A stretch of 60,505 nucleotides of DNA from CAIWKO01 sp964469155 (GTDB lineage: Bacteria; Bacteroidota; Bacteroidia; Bacteroidales; CAIWKO01): assembly GCA_964469155.1 (NCBI GenBank), contig CAYXXU010000014.1:1-60505 (forward strand). The letters are read 5' to 3'. The position numbers were made by a program, and so were the translations under genes. Shown here piece by piece: positions 25,951 through 34,569 of the stretch; within the stretch, counting starts at the first letter, position 1, and the number at the start of each line of letters is the position of its first letter. The notes under the pieces are model-generated. The model was not told where the DNA came from and searched no databases. It worked only from the letters and a program-made list of their open reading frames with translations.

Positions 25951-28395
25951 ATGGATCAGAAAAATCAAATTTTACACATCGCCGAATCTTACGCAAAAGA
26001 TTTCATGAACGATGCCATTTATCCTGCTCATTTATTAAAAGCTTTGTTACATAAGGATTTTGGTCTAATTGAGTTTTTGGATAAAATTGATAAAGACTAT
26101 TATTATGTTCTCGATTGGGCTGATGCCAGAATCGGTTTATTAAGCAAAACAACTTCAGCCAAATCGGATCTGTCACTCAGCGATGAGTCCTTAGCAGTAT
26201 TTGAAGAAGCTGAAAATTATAAACTTCAGTTCGATAAAGAGTACGTCGACCCTATTTGTATATTGGCCTCCTTGTGCACTCCGGGAGTAGGATTCTCGTT
26301 CGAGCAGTTGAAAACATTGTCACTTACAAATAATGAAATTATAGCCAACGTTGCCGTAGCCCCCAAATCCGGCAAGAGTTCATCGGGAAAAAGCGCCTCA
26401 ATGTATAGTGATAAAAAGGCTCTGAATCAATATTGCATTGATAAACTAGCCATAGTAGCCGATGGAAATGAAGATTCGATAATTGGGCTTGAAAAAGATA
26501 TTTTAACTATAGTTGAAATTCTGGGCCGAAAATCAAAATCAAATGTACTTATCATCGGCGAATCAGGAGTTGGCAAAACTTCATTAATTACAGGATTGGT
26601 GCAAAGAGTTGCCCATGGCAATATACCTGAGTTTCTAAAAAATGCCCGTATCTTTGAACTGGATATGGGTGACCTGATAACCGGGGCAAGCTACAATGGA
26701 GAGGTTGAGGACAGGTTTAAAAAAGTAGCCGACGATATCAAAACCTTCGAAAAACCGATATTGATCATCGAATCAATTCAGAACATTTTCGAAAAACACG
26801 GCCCCTTGTCCAACCTCTCAAGCATAATCAAGCAGGAATTAAATAAAGGCAGTTTTACGATTATCGGCACCTGTTCGGTTGCCGGCTATACAAAGAATAT
26901 TGAAACCGATAGTGATTTCAGGGGAAAGTTCGAAAGAATTAAATTTACTGAGCCTGCTGAAGACAAATCGTTCAGGATCATAAGCGAGATCATGCCTGCC
27001 TATGAAGAACATCATGGCGTTAAGGTTGATGAAAAAGTAATTCATGAGGCGATCAGGCTATCAAAACGCTATCTGAACGAGAAATCCTTACCTTCATCGG
27101 CCATCGATCTGCTCGACAGGGCTATGGCGCTGGTAAACACCATGAATATGATTTCGTCAGATGAAATCAAAAAACTAAACGAAAAGTGCAACAAGGTATC
27201 TGAAAAATCTAAAGGCACAGATGAAAAACTGTTGACCTATGAAATTAACTGGTTATACCAGGAGGTATATGACAGGATAAGTCATTCACTTATTTCGCGG
27301 GTTGAAGACGGGACCGACTTTTTTGACATAAAAAATACCGAAGAAAAACTGAATTACATTAAAAACCTGCTGGATAAACTGGCTAAAATAAGTACTGAGA
27401 AAAAAGAGAAAATCGACGAATATGATCTAACCATTATCATATCTCAATTGTCGGGAATTCCCTTAGGGAAAATAAGCTCAAAAGAAAGAGATAAGTTGAT
27501 TAATGCCGAGGATTTTCTTAAGAAAAGAGTTTGCGGTCAGGATCATGCCATAAAAACGATAGTCGAAGCCATATACGAGGCCAGATCAGGTTTGGGTAAA
27601 AAAGGGCAACCCATTGGTTCATTCTTTTTCCTCGGCCCGACAGGTACAGGAAAAACAGAGCTTGCCAAAACTTTAGCCGAATTTCTTTTCCAGGACGAAT
27701 CCAGCATGATACGTTTCGACATGTCTGAATTCAAGGAAGAACACTCTGCAGCACTTTTGATCGGTGCGCCTCCGGGATATGTGGGTTATGAAGAAGGCGG
27801 TTTATTGGTTAACAAGATCAGGCAAAAACCTTATTCGGTGGTTCTTTTCGATGAAATTGAAAAAGCGCATTCTTCAGTGTTTGATATTTTCCTTCAAATT
27901 CTTGACGAGGGCAAACTTCATGATAAATTGGGGCGCGAGGGTGATTTCTCAAATTCGCTCATCTTATTTACGTCCAACATTGGAAGCGATTATATTTTCA
28001 AATCTTTTGAAGAAAAGATCATTCCCGATTCAACACAATTAAATGAGGTCATGTCAGCCACAGGACGTTTCAGACCTGAATTTCTGGGCCGCCTCACCGA
28101 GATTATTCCTTTCTCGCCTATAACGGAAGAAATCGTGGTGAAGATCTTCGAGATTAACTATCGAAAACTTTTGGCTACCGTCAACGAAATGGGAATAGAA
28201 CTAATCATTAACGAGGAAACTAAAAAGGCATTGGCTAATTCCGGTTTTTCAAAACAACTTGGAGCCAGACCCATTTTGGGAGTCATCAGAAACAGTCTCA
28301 GGCGCCCCCTGTCAAAACTATTAATTTCAGGCAAGATCGCCAAAGGCTCTAAAATTGAATTGCAATTTGTAGATAATGAGTATAAATGGATCTGA
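25951..28395 (+). CDS. clpV: T6SS sheath-recycling AAA+ ATPase ClpV (TssH), degenerate first ATPase site
   Basis: An 814-residue ClpB/ClpV-type double AAA+ protein, expected to disassemble the contracted TssBC sheath in the cytoplasm. It has an N-terminal Clp-N-like domain (1-140); NBD1 with Walker A GESGVGKT (203-210); a short middle region without the long ClpB coiled coil; NBD2 with Walker A GPTGTGKT (562-569), GAPPGYVGYEEGG, Walker B VVLFDEIEKAH and Arg-finger region GRFRPEFLGRL. NBD1 is odd: where ClpB has ILFIDE, this has ILIIES (E274, S275), and the Arg-finger pair RR is GK (325-326), so it probably binds but does not hydrolyse ATP. The ATG at 25951 is preferred over a GTG seven codons upstream. 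It is the only + strand gene of the locus. Confidence 0.85.
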   Translation: MDQKNQILHIAESYAKDFMNDAIYPAHLLKALLHKDFGLIEFLDKIDKDYYYVLDWADARIGLLSKTTSAKSDLSLSDESLAVFEEAENYKLQFDKEYVDPICILASLCTPGVGFSFEQLKTLSLTNNEIIANVAVAPKSGKSSSGKSASMYSDKKALNQYCIDKLAIVADGNEDSIIGLEKDILTIVEILGRKSKSNVLIIGESGVGKTSLITGLVQRVAHGNIPEFLKNARIFELDMGDLITGASYNGEVEDRFKKVADDIKTFEKPILIIESIQNIFEKHGPLSNLSSIIKQELNKGSFTIIGTCSVAGYTKNIETDSDFRGKFERIKFTEPAEDKSFRIISEIMPAYEEHHGVKVDEKVIHEAIRLSKRYLNEKSLPSSAIDLLDRAMALVNTMNMISSDEIKKLNEKCNKVSEKSKGTDEKLLTYEINWLYQEVYDRISHSLISRVEDGTDFFDIKNTEEKLNYIKNLLDKLAKISTEKKEKIDEYDLTIIISQLSGIPLGKISSKERDKLINAEDFLKKRVCGQDHAIKTIVEAIYEARSGLGKKGQPIGSFFFLGPTGTGKTELAKTLAEFLFQDESSMIRFDMSEFKEEHSAALLIGAPPGYVGYEEGGLLVNKIRQKPYSVVLFDEIEKAHSSVFDIFLQILDEGKLHDKLGREGDFSNSLILFTSNIGSDYIFKSFEEKIIPDSTQLNEVMSATGRFRPEFLGRLTEIIPFSPITEEIVVKIFEINYRKLLATVNEMGIELIINEETKKALANSGFSKQLGARPILGVIRNSLRRPLSKLLISGKIAKGSKIELQFVDNEYKWI

Positions 28396-28472
28396 TAATT
28401 ATTCAGTCCTTATTATTGTCTAATGCATAAAGGTAAACTCGATGGCATTCTGATCAAATAAGGATCGGAAGG

Positions 28473-29195
28473 CTAAAAAACCGACGGATAGATCTTCAAT
28501 CGCTTGACCCCTTCAAGTGATGAGGTCTTCAAATCGTTCCACATTATGATATCTTCCTCCTGAACAAAATATTTTATTGCGATTGACAGAAGCGTTTCGC
28601 CACTGATTACATCGTGGTAAAAAAACTCTTCGGGAAAATCTTTTAATTTTACTCCTTCATTAGTTGGGTCGCTCCCGAAATTATCTCCATTGTTTTGAGA
28701 AATTCCGGCACACATAATCATTCTCTTGGCGCCGGCATAAGACTTGTTGAACATGTTTTCATTGAATTCTCCTATACATATTTCTCCCTTACCGGAAGAA
28801 GCATTAATATACTTAAACCTTCTGTTTGAACAATCTGTTATGGCTATTCCAACATGTCCTACCACCCTGTCGAGTTCCTGTGCAACAAAAAATACAAGAT
28901 CCCCTTTTCGAATGTTCTTAAAGGCCACCCGTTGGCCAGCATTATATTGAAACTGTTCCCTGGCAGTACGAGGCAACTCTATGTTTACCTCCTTGAAAAC
29001 CGCTTGTGTAAATCCTGAACAATCATAATTTTCAGGGCCTGTCGCACCCCAAACATACTTAATGCCTAGTTTTTTTTGCGCACAGTTAATAAGTGTGTTT
29101 ATTTTGGCACAATCCTTATCTGCAGGAGATGTTTGTCCGTATAGAGTAAAAAGGGAGAAAAAAGTAAATAGTATCAGAATGATTTTTCTTGCCAT
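28473..29195 (-). CDS. Exported NlpC/P60 peptidoglycan hydrolase with LysM domain
   Basis: A 240-residue protein with a signal peptide (about 1-20, ending LYGQ), an NlpC/P60 cysteine peptidase domain (about 28-160) and a C-terminal LysM peptidoglycan-binding domain (about 192-240, FYHDVISGETLLSIAIKYF). Catalytic residues: Cys59 in NYDCSGFTQAV, His114 in VGHVGIAI, and a polar third residue near Asn131. It would cut peptide bonds in peptidoglycan. Its stop is 77 bases from the clpV stop, and it starts 9 bases after tssF, as the last gene of the minus-strand operon. A likely role is local cell-wall opening for the injection machine; the signal peptide argues against its being a T6SS-delivered toxin. 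Confidence 0.85.
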   Translation of the reverse strand: MARKIILILFTFFSLFTLYGQTSPADKDCAKINTLINCAQKKLGIKYVWGATGPENYDCSGFTQAVFKEVNIELPRTAREQFQYNAGQRVAFKNIRKGDLVFFVAQELDRVVGHVGIAITDCSNRRFKYINASSGKGEICIGEFNENMFNKSYAGAKRMIMCAGISQNNGDNFGSDPTNEGVKLKDFPEEFFYHDVISGETLLSIAIKYFVQEEDIIMWNDLKTSSLEGVKRLKIYPSVF

Positions 29196-29204
29196 TTTGC
29201 CATA

Positions 29205-30983
29205 TTAAATCACTTTTACCTCAACGGGAAATAAATTTGTTGAACGAATCTCTATCATTTTTTTTAGTTGATTTTCAATTAGATCTATATCAACCCTATA
29301 TGGATTGCTTTGTGCTTTATTCATCTGAATCTCAACAAGAATATACCTTACCCTTCCTTCTGAAGACTGTGCGAATTCATTCCGGATATCAATTTTTTCA
29401 ATGGATTCCTTATTGATATTAAAACGCACCAATAGTTCTTTGTAGCAAAATGATCTGATATCAGATTTGGTTACCAATCGATCTTTAGTTAAAAAGTAGT
29501 ACTGAGCAATATTTTTCTTTAATTCGTAATTTATTTCCATATCGTTTCCGCCTGTTGTTTCCATTAGGAGTCGTGTTGCTTGTGCATCAAATTGTATGGA
29601 AGTGCCTACGATGGAACTTGTGTTTATCCCATTGGCCCGGGATCCATCAGTTAGCAAATAACATACCTCAATACTTTTCCTTAATTCAGAAAGACTATCA
29701 CCTTGATTCAGCATGAGATATATACCATAACCGGGGTTTTCCTGTTTTTTTAATTCATCAACAACCTCTTTTAATGCAAGATTTAGATTTTTAATTTTAT
29801 CTCCATCTTTCAATCCGTCATTATCCATAAAGGCATAATAATCAGATGTATATTTATTTAAAATCGAATTTATTTGTAAAAGTAGTTCGTTTTTATTAAA
29901 ACGTTCCATGCCAAAGCGTCTGATTGTAAAATCATTTCTTTCGTAATCGGATTGAAGAGGTGTGAGTAAATTTAAGAACTGCTTGTGCTCCATTGAATCC
30001 TGTTTTTCTTCAACACTATTTTTTATTAAAGTGATATTTTTTTCCATCGCAATCTTTTTGATAGGTTCATCGCCTGATAAGGTCACGGTTTGTTTCTCAA
30101 CATTCACAATGGGGACACAATTAATTTTTAAATTATGTTCATCAAAATTAATATTGTTGTCAGGTGTATAAAATTCAAAAATCATTTCGATATTACTGTC
30201 GCTTCCTAATCCAATTTTTTGAGGATCATGCTTATCTACAATAAAATATTGAATATTATTTACAGCAAAAATATCCAGCCATAATTCTTTACTCCCATAA
30301 ATCATCGACTGGTCGAATAACATATTGTCTTTATCAAACCATTCAATAAAGGGAAGGTTTTCGTAATTATTCGGCTTGATCAGTGGGAGTTGTTTGCCAT
30401 TAATTGAAATTGAAACGTCTGTGAATCGGTTTGCTGTAAAATAGAAAGAAACCCCGCTTAAATCGTACACAGGTTCACTACATTTCATTGTAACACCATA
30501 TCTGTTCTGCTCTCGTTTTTGAACCGACGATATTCTAGCATTAATTATTTTTGTTTTTAATAACGGTATAAACAGAAATTTTTCGTTTTCTTTCCCGCCT
30601 GCTCTTCCTTTAATATTTTCTTTTTCAAGAATAAATTGTGTTTCGGTGCTTGTAAAACAATCGCTTTCTATTTTTTCTTCCTTGGCTGTTTGAATAATAG
30701 AAAAAGCAGGTACGGGTTTAATTAAATAATAAGGAATTATTTTTTCAGTAAATTCTTCTAATAAATTTTCTTTAAACCTGAATATTTCATCTTTAATATT
30801 ATTTGTCTGATGAGCTAAAGCAATCATAAAAAGCTTTACAATGGGGTCTTTTGCAATATTATAAAATTGGCTGTTTTCATTGTCATCATCATAATATCCA
30901 TCTTTTTTCCAAAGAGAAAGTGCCTCTTTCAACAACTCGTCAGCGTCCTGATGCCTGGATTCATTACTATTTATGTTTTTCAT
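29205..30983 (-). CDS. tssF: T6SS baseplate protein TssF
   Basis: A 592-residue baseplate wedge subunit. The N-terminal region has the TssF-type pattern of an acidic helical start, then LFMIALAHQTNNIKDEIFRF and FTEKIIPYYLIKPVPAFSII, corresponding to the conserved region where TssF proteins have a Pro-rich PxxY/S segment. Length matches TssF (about 590-620). The C-terminal part contains domains like those of phage wedge proteins (for example VDIDLIENQLKKMIEIRST). It lies between tssE and the NlpC/P60 gene with gaps of 12 and 9 bases. TssF, TssG and TssK form the wedge that docks to the membrane complex. Confidence 0.82.
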   Translation of the reverse strand: MKNINSNESRHQDADELLKEALSLWKKDGYYDDDNENSQFYNIAKDPIVKLFMIALAHQTNNIKDEIFRFKENLLEEFTEKIIPYYLIKPVPAFSIIQTAKEEKIESDCFTSTETQFILEKENIKGRAGGKENEKFLFIPLLKTKIINARISSVQKREQNRYGVTMKCSEPVYDLSGVSFYFTANRFTDVSISINGKQLPLIKPNNYENLPFIEWFDKDNMLFDQSMIYGSKELWLDIFAVNNIQYFIVDKHDPQKIGLGSDSNIEMIFEFYTPDNNINFDEHNLKINCVPIVNVEKQTVTLSGDEPIKKIAMEKNITLIKNSVEEKQDSMEHKQFLNLLTPLQSDYERNDFTIRRFGMERFNKNELLLQINSILNKYTSDYYAFMDNDGLKDGDKIKNLNLALKEVVDELKKQENPGYGIYLMLNQGDSLSELRKSIEVCYLLTDGSRANGINTSSIVGTSIQFDAQATRLLMETTGGNDMEINYELKKNIAQYYFLTKDRLVTKSDIRSFCYKELLVRFNINKESIEKIDIRNEFAQSSEGRVRYILVEIQMNKAQSNPYRVDIDLIENQLKKMIEIRSTNLFPVEVKVI

Positions 30984-30995
30984 TGTTAAACTGTT

Positions 30996-31481
30996 TTACC
31001 AAACCTGAAATGATATTTCGTGAGTATAATCATTTCCTTTTTCATTATTTATTTTCCCCTTTATAAATAGCGTGATCATTTTTTCTTTCTGAGTATATTT
31101 CATGTCAACATATACGTCTTTCAGCCTGCATTCATATTTTTCAATGGTATTCTTCAGATCACATGCAAAACTATTTGAATTTTTACTGGTTTCATTGATT
31201 TTCTTAGTATAATTATTATCTGTATTAAAATCCGGAATCCTTTTCCCATTAGTTTTATTATAAAATTTCTCACTGATTTTTTTATTCAATATGGTTCCGT
31301 TTATTTCGTCAAAAATTTCAAATTTAAAATTTTTAAAACCAAATCCAAAATCGCTTTCAGGTTTGAAACTTCTCCAATAAGAGGATACAATTAATTCAAT
31401 AAATTTATTAATGGATTGATTATCTTCTTTTTCAGTTTCTATTTCACCTTTATTTATATGAAAAGGAATCTTAATGTACAT
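30996..31481 (-). CDS. tssE: T6SS baseplate protein TssE (gp25-like)
   Basis: A 161-residue gp25-like baseplate protein that initiates sheath assembly. Recognisable parts: SINKFIELIVSSYWRSFKPE and SDFGFGFKNFKFEIF near the N-terminus, and the C-terminal gp25-like beta-alpha stretch LKNTIEKYECRLKDVYVDMK followed by FIKGKI. It is gp25-sized (130-170). The gene is 21 bases downstream of tssK and 12 upstream of tssF. The sequence is very Lys- and Asn-rich, in line with the low GC of this part of the locus. Identity rests on the C-terminal pattern plus position. Confidence 0.75.
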   Translation of the reverse strand: MYIKIPFHINKGEIETEKEDNQSINKFIELIVSSYWRSFKPESDFGFGFKNFKFEIFDEINGTILNKKISEKFYNKTNGKRIPDFNTDNNYTKKINETSKNSNSFACDLKNTIEKYECRLKDVYVDMKYTQKEKMITLFIKGKINNEKGNDYTHEISFQVW

Positions 31482-31502
31482 AAAACATCAGTATTTAAAT
31501 GA

Positions 31503-32387
31503 TTATATAATTATTACATCCTCTTCTTCTTTATCCGGATCCTTGGGCGGTTCCATTTCCACAAAGCAAAGAACTTCTTTGTATTTTTGTAAAAATTGAA
31601 AGGCCTGGTCGAGTCTTTTCTTTATATCATCATGATCGTATTCTTTTTGAATAAAGATATCGACACAATTGTCTAAATCTGGATGGCAAATTAGTATGGT
31701 TTTGAAAATTTTCTTCAGGAGTAAAACCATTACAAAAGGGGTCTCGCTTTTAGTATAATTATTTAATTCCAGAAATAACATTGTTAAATTATACAAAAGA
31801 TAGGGTTCATACTTTTTATTGGTTATAAGTACAATTATTTCGTTTGATATCTTTTTTATTTCTTCTTGCAAATCTATAAGTATTCTGCATGAAGATATGG
31901 TAAGACAAGGAGGAATATAATCCATATTTTCCCATGAACCGGATGCATTTGTAATTTTCATTATTGGGAAAAAATTATCATCCGATAATTCAGTGCCTGA
32001 TTTAATTGGTCTAATCTCAAAATCATATTCAGTCTGTAAATAGGGGATTTCATTGGTTTCAAAATGTGATGTTTCTGCAATTTTAGCAGCAATATAGAAT
32101 TCACCTGAAGGTATATTTGGCAATGGAATACTATACTTTTTATCAATCAATATCAGTTTCCCGTTTTTTATGATTGCCTCGCAATAAATTTTCTTTATTT
32201 CAAGTGTTGAGCTGGTAATCTCACTTTCTATGACAAAATTGCTATCAGGCAGCAGTCCATATGATTTTTGAATGATTAATTTTCTGTTTATTTCGTGATG
32301 CAATTGGTGATAATTATCCGATTCGATGAATGTATCGGGAGTAATTAACATTCCCTGTTTCCAGTCAATTCTTTTATTCGCTTTCAT
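31503..32387 (-). CDS. tssK: T6SS baseplate protein TssK
   Basis: A 294-residue TssK, the adaptor linking baseplate to membrane complex. The N-terminal signature (V/I-x-W-x-x-G-M-x-(I/L)-x-P-x-x-F) is present as RIDWKQGMLITPDTFIESD, followed by a shoulder domain and a helical C-terminus. It is shorter than proteobacterial TssK (about 445) but in line with the compact TssK of Bacteroidota systems. It overlaps the upstream tssG by 14 bases, implying translational coupling. The C-terminal end is acidic (PPKDPDKEEEDVIII). Confidence 0.8.
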   Translation of the reverse strand: MKANKRIDWKQGMLITPDTFIESDNYHQLHHEINRKLIIQKSYGLLPDSNFVIESEITSSTLEIKKIYCEAIIKNGKLILIDKKYSIPLPNIPSGEFYIAAKIAETSHFETNEIPYLQTEYDFEIRPIKSGTELSDDNFFPIMKITNASGSWENMDYIPPCLTISSCRILIDLQEEIKKISNEIIVLITNKKYEPYLLYNLTMLFLELNNYTKSETPFVMVLLLKKIFKTILICHPDLDNCVDIFIQKEYDHDDIKKRLDQAFQFLQKYKEVLCFVEMEPPKDPDKEEEDVIII

Positions 32388-33231
32388 ATGCTAATAGTTG
32401 AGTATTGTAGTCCAGGATTATTTGCTTTTCTTTTAAACTAAATTGTTGCGCGGTATCTTTGATTTTATAAGCGTAATCAATTCCAACCGGCAGAAACCAT
32501 TCGTGAACAAATAAAAAGAATGGTTTATAGGCTGTTATCAAATCCTGATATTCTATTACCGATAATCCCTTTACGTGGACAATGAATTCGATTAAAGCTA
32601 TGGACTCTGATTCAAAATCGATTACAAAATTTCTTTTTTTTAATTCCACTCTGTGATTTAAAGCAGAACTTAGGATTTCCGGAAGCAAGATCAAATCACC
32701 GCGTATCTGACTACTATGTATAATAAATGGTGCAATTCTTTTTACAAAGGGGTCATTTTCCTTATTTAAATCATATTCAAAAAAATATTTAAGAATGAGC
32801 CTGGTTTGTTTGTTTTCTATTTCAAATAATTCCTTTTCAAGATGCAAACTTGTTTCGAAATATTTAGTATCAAATATTTTGAAAAATATTGATAAGTATT
32901 TTTTTTCAGCATTTTGTTTTTTTACTTCCTCTTTTATTGCTGATTCATTTGCGATTTCTGTGTTATTTATACTTTTCTTTTTTTTGATCAGCAATCTGTT
33001 TTCTAAAAAGAAAAGGGTTTCAGGTAACAAATGATAAATTCCATCTCGTGATAATTCAACAACAATAGACTCTCTATCTGATTCATTTCCAATCCTAATT
33101 ATATCTTCACAATAATTTCGATAGAAACAACCCTGAGCACGAATCTCGGGATTAGTATCATCATACATCACAGCGATGATTGATTCGGCCTTGATATTTT
33201 CGATGGGTATATTTTTATCAATATATTTCAC
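32374..33231 (-). CDS. tssG: Probable T6SS baseplate protein TssG
   Basis: A 285-residue protein placed directly before tssK, tssE and tssF. The stretch IVVELSRDGIYHLLPETLFF resembles the region of TssG/phage gp53-type proteins in Bacteroidota T6SS where a start like L-x-R-x-G-(I/L)-Y-x-x-L-P-E-x-L-F is seen. The rest is a mixed alpha/beta protein rich in Lys and Glu with a coiled-coil-like middle (KKQNAEKKYLS). Since TssE, TssF and TssK are all adjacent and TssG is otherwise missing, TssG is the best call. Alternative: another wedge accessory protein. Confidence 0.65.
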   Translation of the reverse strand: MKYIDKNIPIENIKAESIIAVMYDDTNPEIRAQGCFYRNYCEDIIRIGNESDRESIVVELSRDGIYHLLPETLFFLENRLLIKKKKSINNTEIANESAIKEEVKKQNAEKKYLSIFFKIFDTKYFETSLHLEKELFEIENKQTRLILKYFFEYDLNKENDPFVKRIAPFIIHSSQIRGDLILLPEILSSALNHRVELKKRNFVIDFESESIALIEFIVHVKGLSVIEYQDLITAYKPFFLFVHEWFLPVGIDYAYKIKDTAQQFSLKEKQIILDYNTQLLAYESE

Positions 33232-33346
33232 GGCAAAAGTATAAGTAAATAATGCAAAGGACTCAATAAAATTAATACAATTCTGACGGGGAATTTTAAA
33301 TAGGTTGAATTCTTTAGCTTTTTCAAAAATATAACAATATTCTGTC

Positions 33347-34567
33347 CTATGTTTTAAATTTTACATTTTTTGCATCCGCATAGAGTTCTACATAAACATA
33401 ACCGTTTTCGGTAGTAACCTGTAATATGTCATTATAAGGAATCCCTATTTCTTTTAGGGTCATTTCTGTGTAGGGAAATTCATCTCCGATGTTTTCAATT
33501 TCATTTTGTTCGACGTCGCGTTGTAAGCAGTTGAATATTGAAGGATTACTTTCAATATAATCAGGAATCTTTGATTCCGGTAGTTTTGGAAAAAATCTTT
33601 TATTATCAGCACGTGTTACGATCTTGTCGACAAATTTATCATTTCTTAGATTAATTACTGCTTTTTGAACCTTTAAGGTTTCCCTTATCAGGCTCAGAGC
33701 CTCTGCAACACTGGTGTCTGCACTTAATTCAGAAATTTTGATTACGGGCTCCCAAGTTTCATGGGCAGCACATGAATCATCGAATATCTCTGATTTGTAT
33801 TTTTTCGCATTTAGGAAAAGTCCATCGTAACTAAACCAATTGCCGGATAAAGATTCAAAAGCGCCCTTCTCCAATTCTTCCTGATGTATCAACTTCATCG
33901 CTTCCTGCACCTGTATAGCCCCGATAATTGATGCTATTACAGGGGTTGTTGCAACACGTCCTTCTTTTTCGTTTCGTCTTGCATAGCCTCCACATGGGAA
34001 GGTATTATAAATTGCATTTTTTGCACTTTCGGGAAGTTCACACTCATAACAATGTTTCCCGGGTACAAATACTTTTGCAGTACCTGACAAATCAAATATA
34101 CCTCCGTCAATCCATGGTTTTCCTGCCCTCATGCACATTCGGTTTAACTGAAGTCGTGCAAGATTGCCATCCAAACATCCAATCACCACATCCATCTGAC
34201 GATATAGTGCAAGGCCTACATCGTTAGCAAGTCTACCAATAATATATAGAACATTAATGGTTGGATTTATTTCTTTGAGCCTGTTAGCTGCAACTTCTGC
34301 TTTAAATAAACCCTTGTCAGCATCTGACTCACGAAATAATATTGATCTTGTCAGATTACTGTATTCAATTGTATCAAAATCAACAATAACAATATTTCCT
34401 ACACCAAATAGTGCCAAATTTTTTAGGACTTCATTTCCCAATGCTCCTGCGCCAACAACCATAACCTTGGCGTTTTTAACATTCCCTATTTTAAACCAGG
34501 ACAGCAAGGGGAAAACATCCTTTCCCCATTCCTTTTTCTCCATATTATTAAGCTCAGTTTTTTTCAT
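33347..34567 (-). CDS. E1-like ubiquitin-activating enzyme (ThiF/MoeB/UBA fold) with C-terminal extension
   Basis: A 406-residue protein expected to adenylate and thioesterify the C-terminal Gly of a ubiquitin-like partner. The adenylation domain has the glycine loop VGAGALGNEV (39-47), Asp63/Asp65 in IVDFDTIEYSNLTR, Arg74, Lys85, and Asp133 in GCLDGNLARLQLN. Zn ligands: C173-x2-C176, and a C266-x2-H269 pair where MoeB has C-x2-C. The candidate catalytic Cys is Cys192 (FPCGGYARR), which aligns with the thioester Cys position of MoeB/UBA proteins. Residues 275-406 are an extra domain not seen in MoeB or ThiF. No cofactor-synthesis genes are nearby; two E2s, a Ubl and a JAMM peptidase are. It starts 2 bases after the upstream gene ends. 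Confidence 0.85.
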   Translation of the reverse strand: MKKTELNNMEKKEWGKDVFPLLSWFKIGNVKNAKVMVVGAGALGNEVLKNLALFGVGNIVIVDFDTIEYSNLTRSILFRESDADKGLFKAEVAANRLKEINPTINVLYIIGRLANDVGLALYRQMDVVIGCLDGNLARLQLNRMCMRAGKPWIDGGIFDLSGTAKVFVPGKHCYECELPESAKNAIYNTFPCGGYARRNEKEGRVATTPVIASIIGAIQVQEAMKLIHQEELEKGAFESLSGNWFSYDGLFLNAKKYKSEIFDDSCAAHETWEPVIKISELSADTSVAEALSLIRETLKVQKAVINLRNDKFVDKIVTRADNKRFFPKLPESKIPDYIESNPSIFNCLQRDVEQNEIENIGDEFPYTEMTLKEIGIPYNDILQVTTENGYVYVELYADAKNVKFKT

Positions 34568-34569
34568 AA

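Noticed and set aside
28473..29195. NlpC/P60 protein as a T6SS effector
   Set aside because: It has a Sec signal peptide, a LysM domain and no adjacent immunity gene, which fit a self-directed wall enzyme better.
33347..34567. E1-like gene as MoeB or ThiF for cofactor synthesis
   Set aside because: No moaD, moaE, thiS or thiG nearby; two E2s, a GG-tailed Ubl and a JAMM enzyme are in the operon instead.
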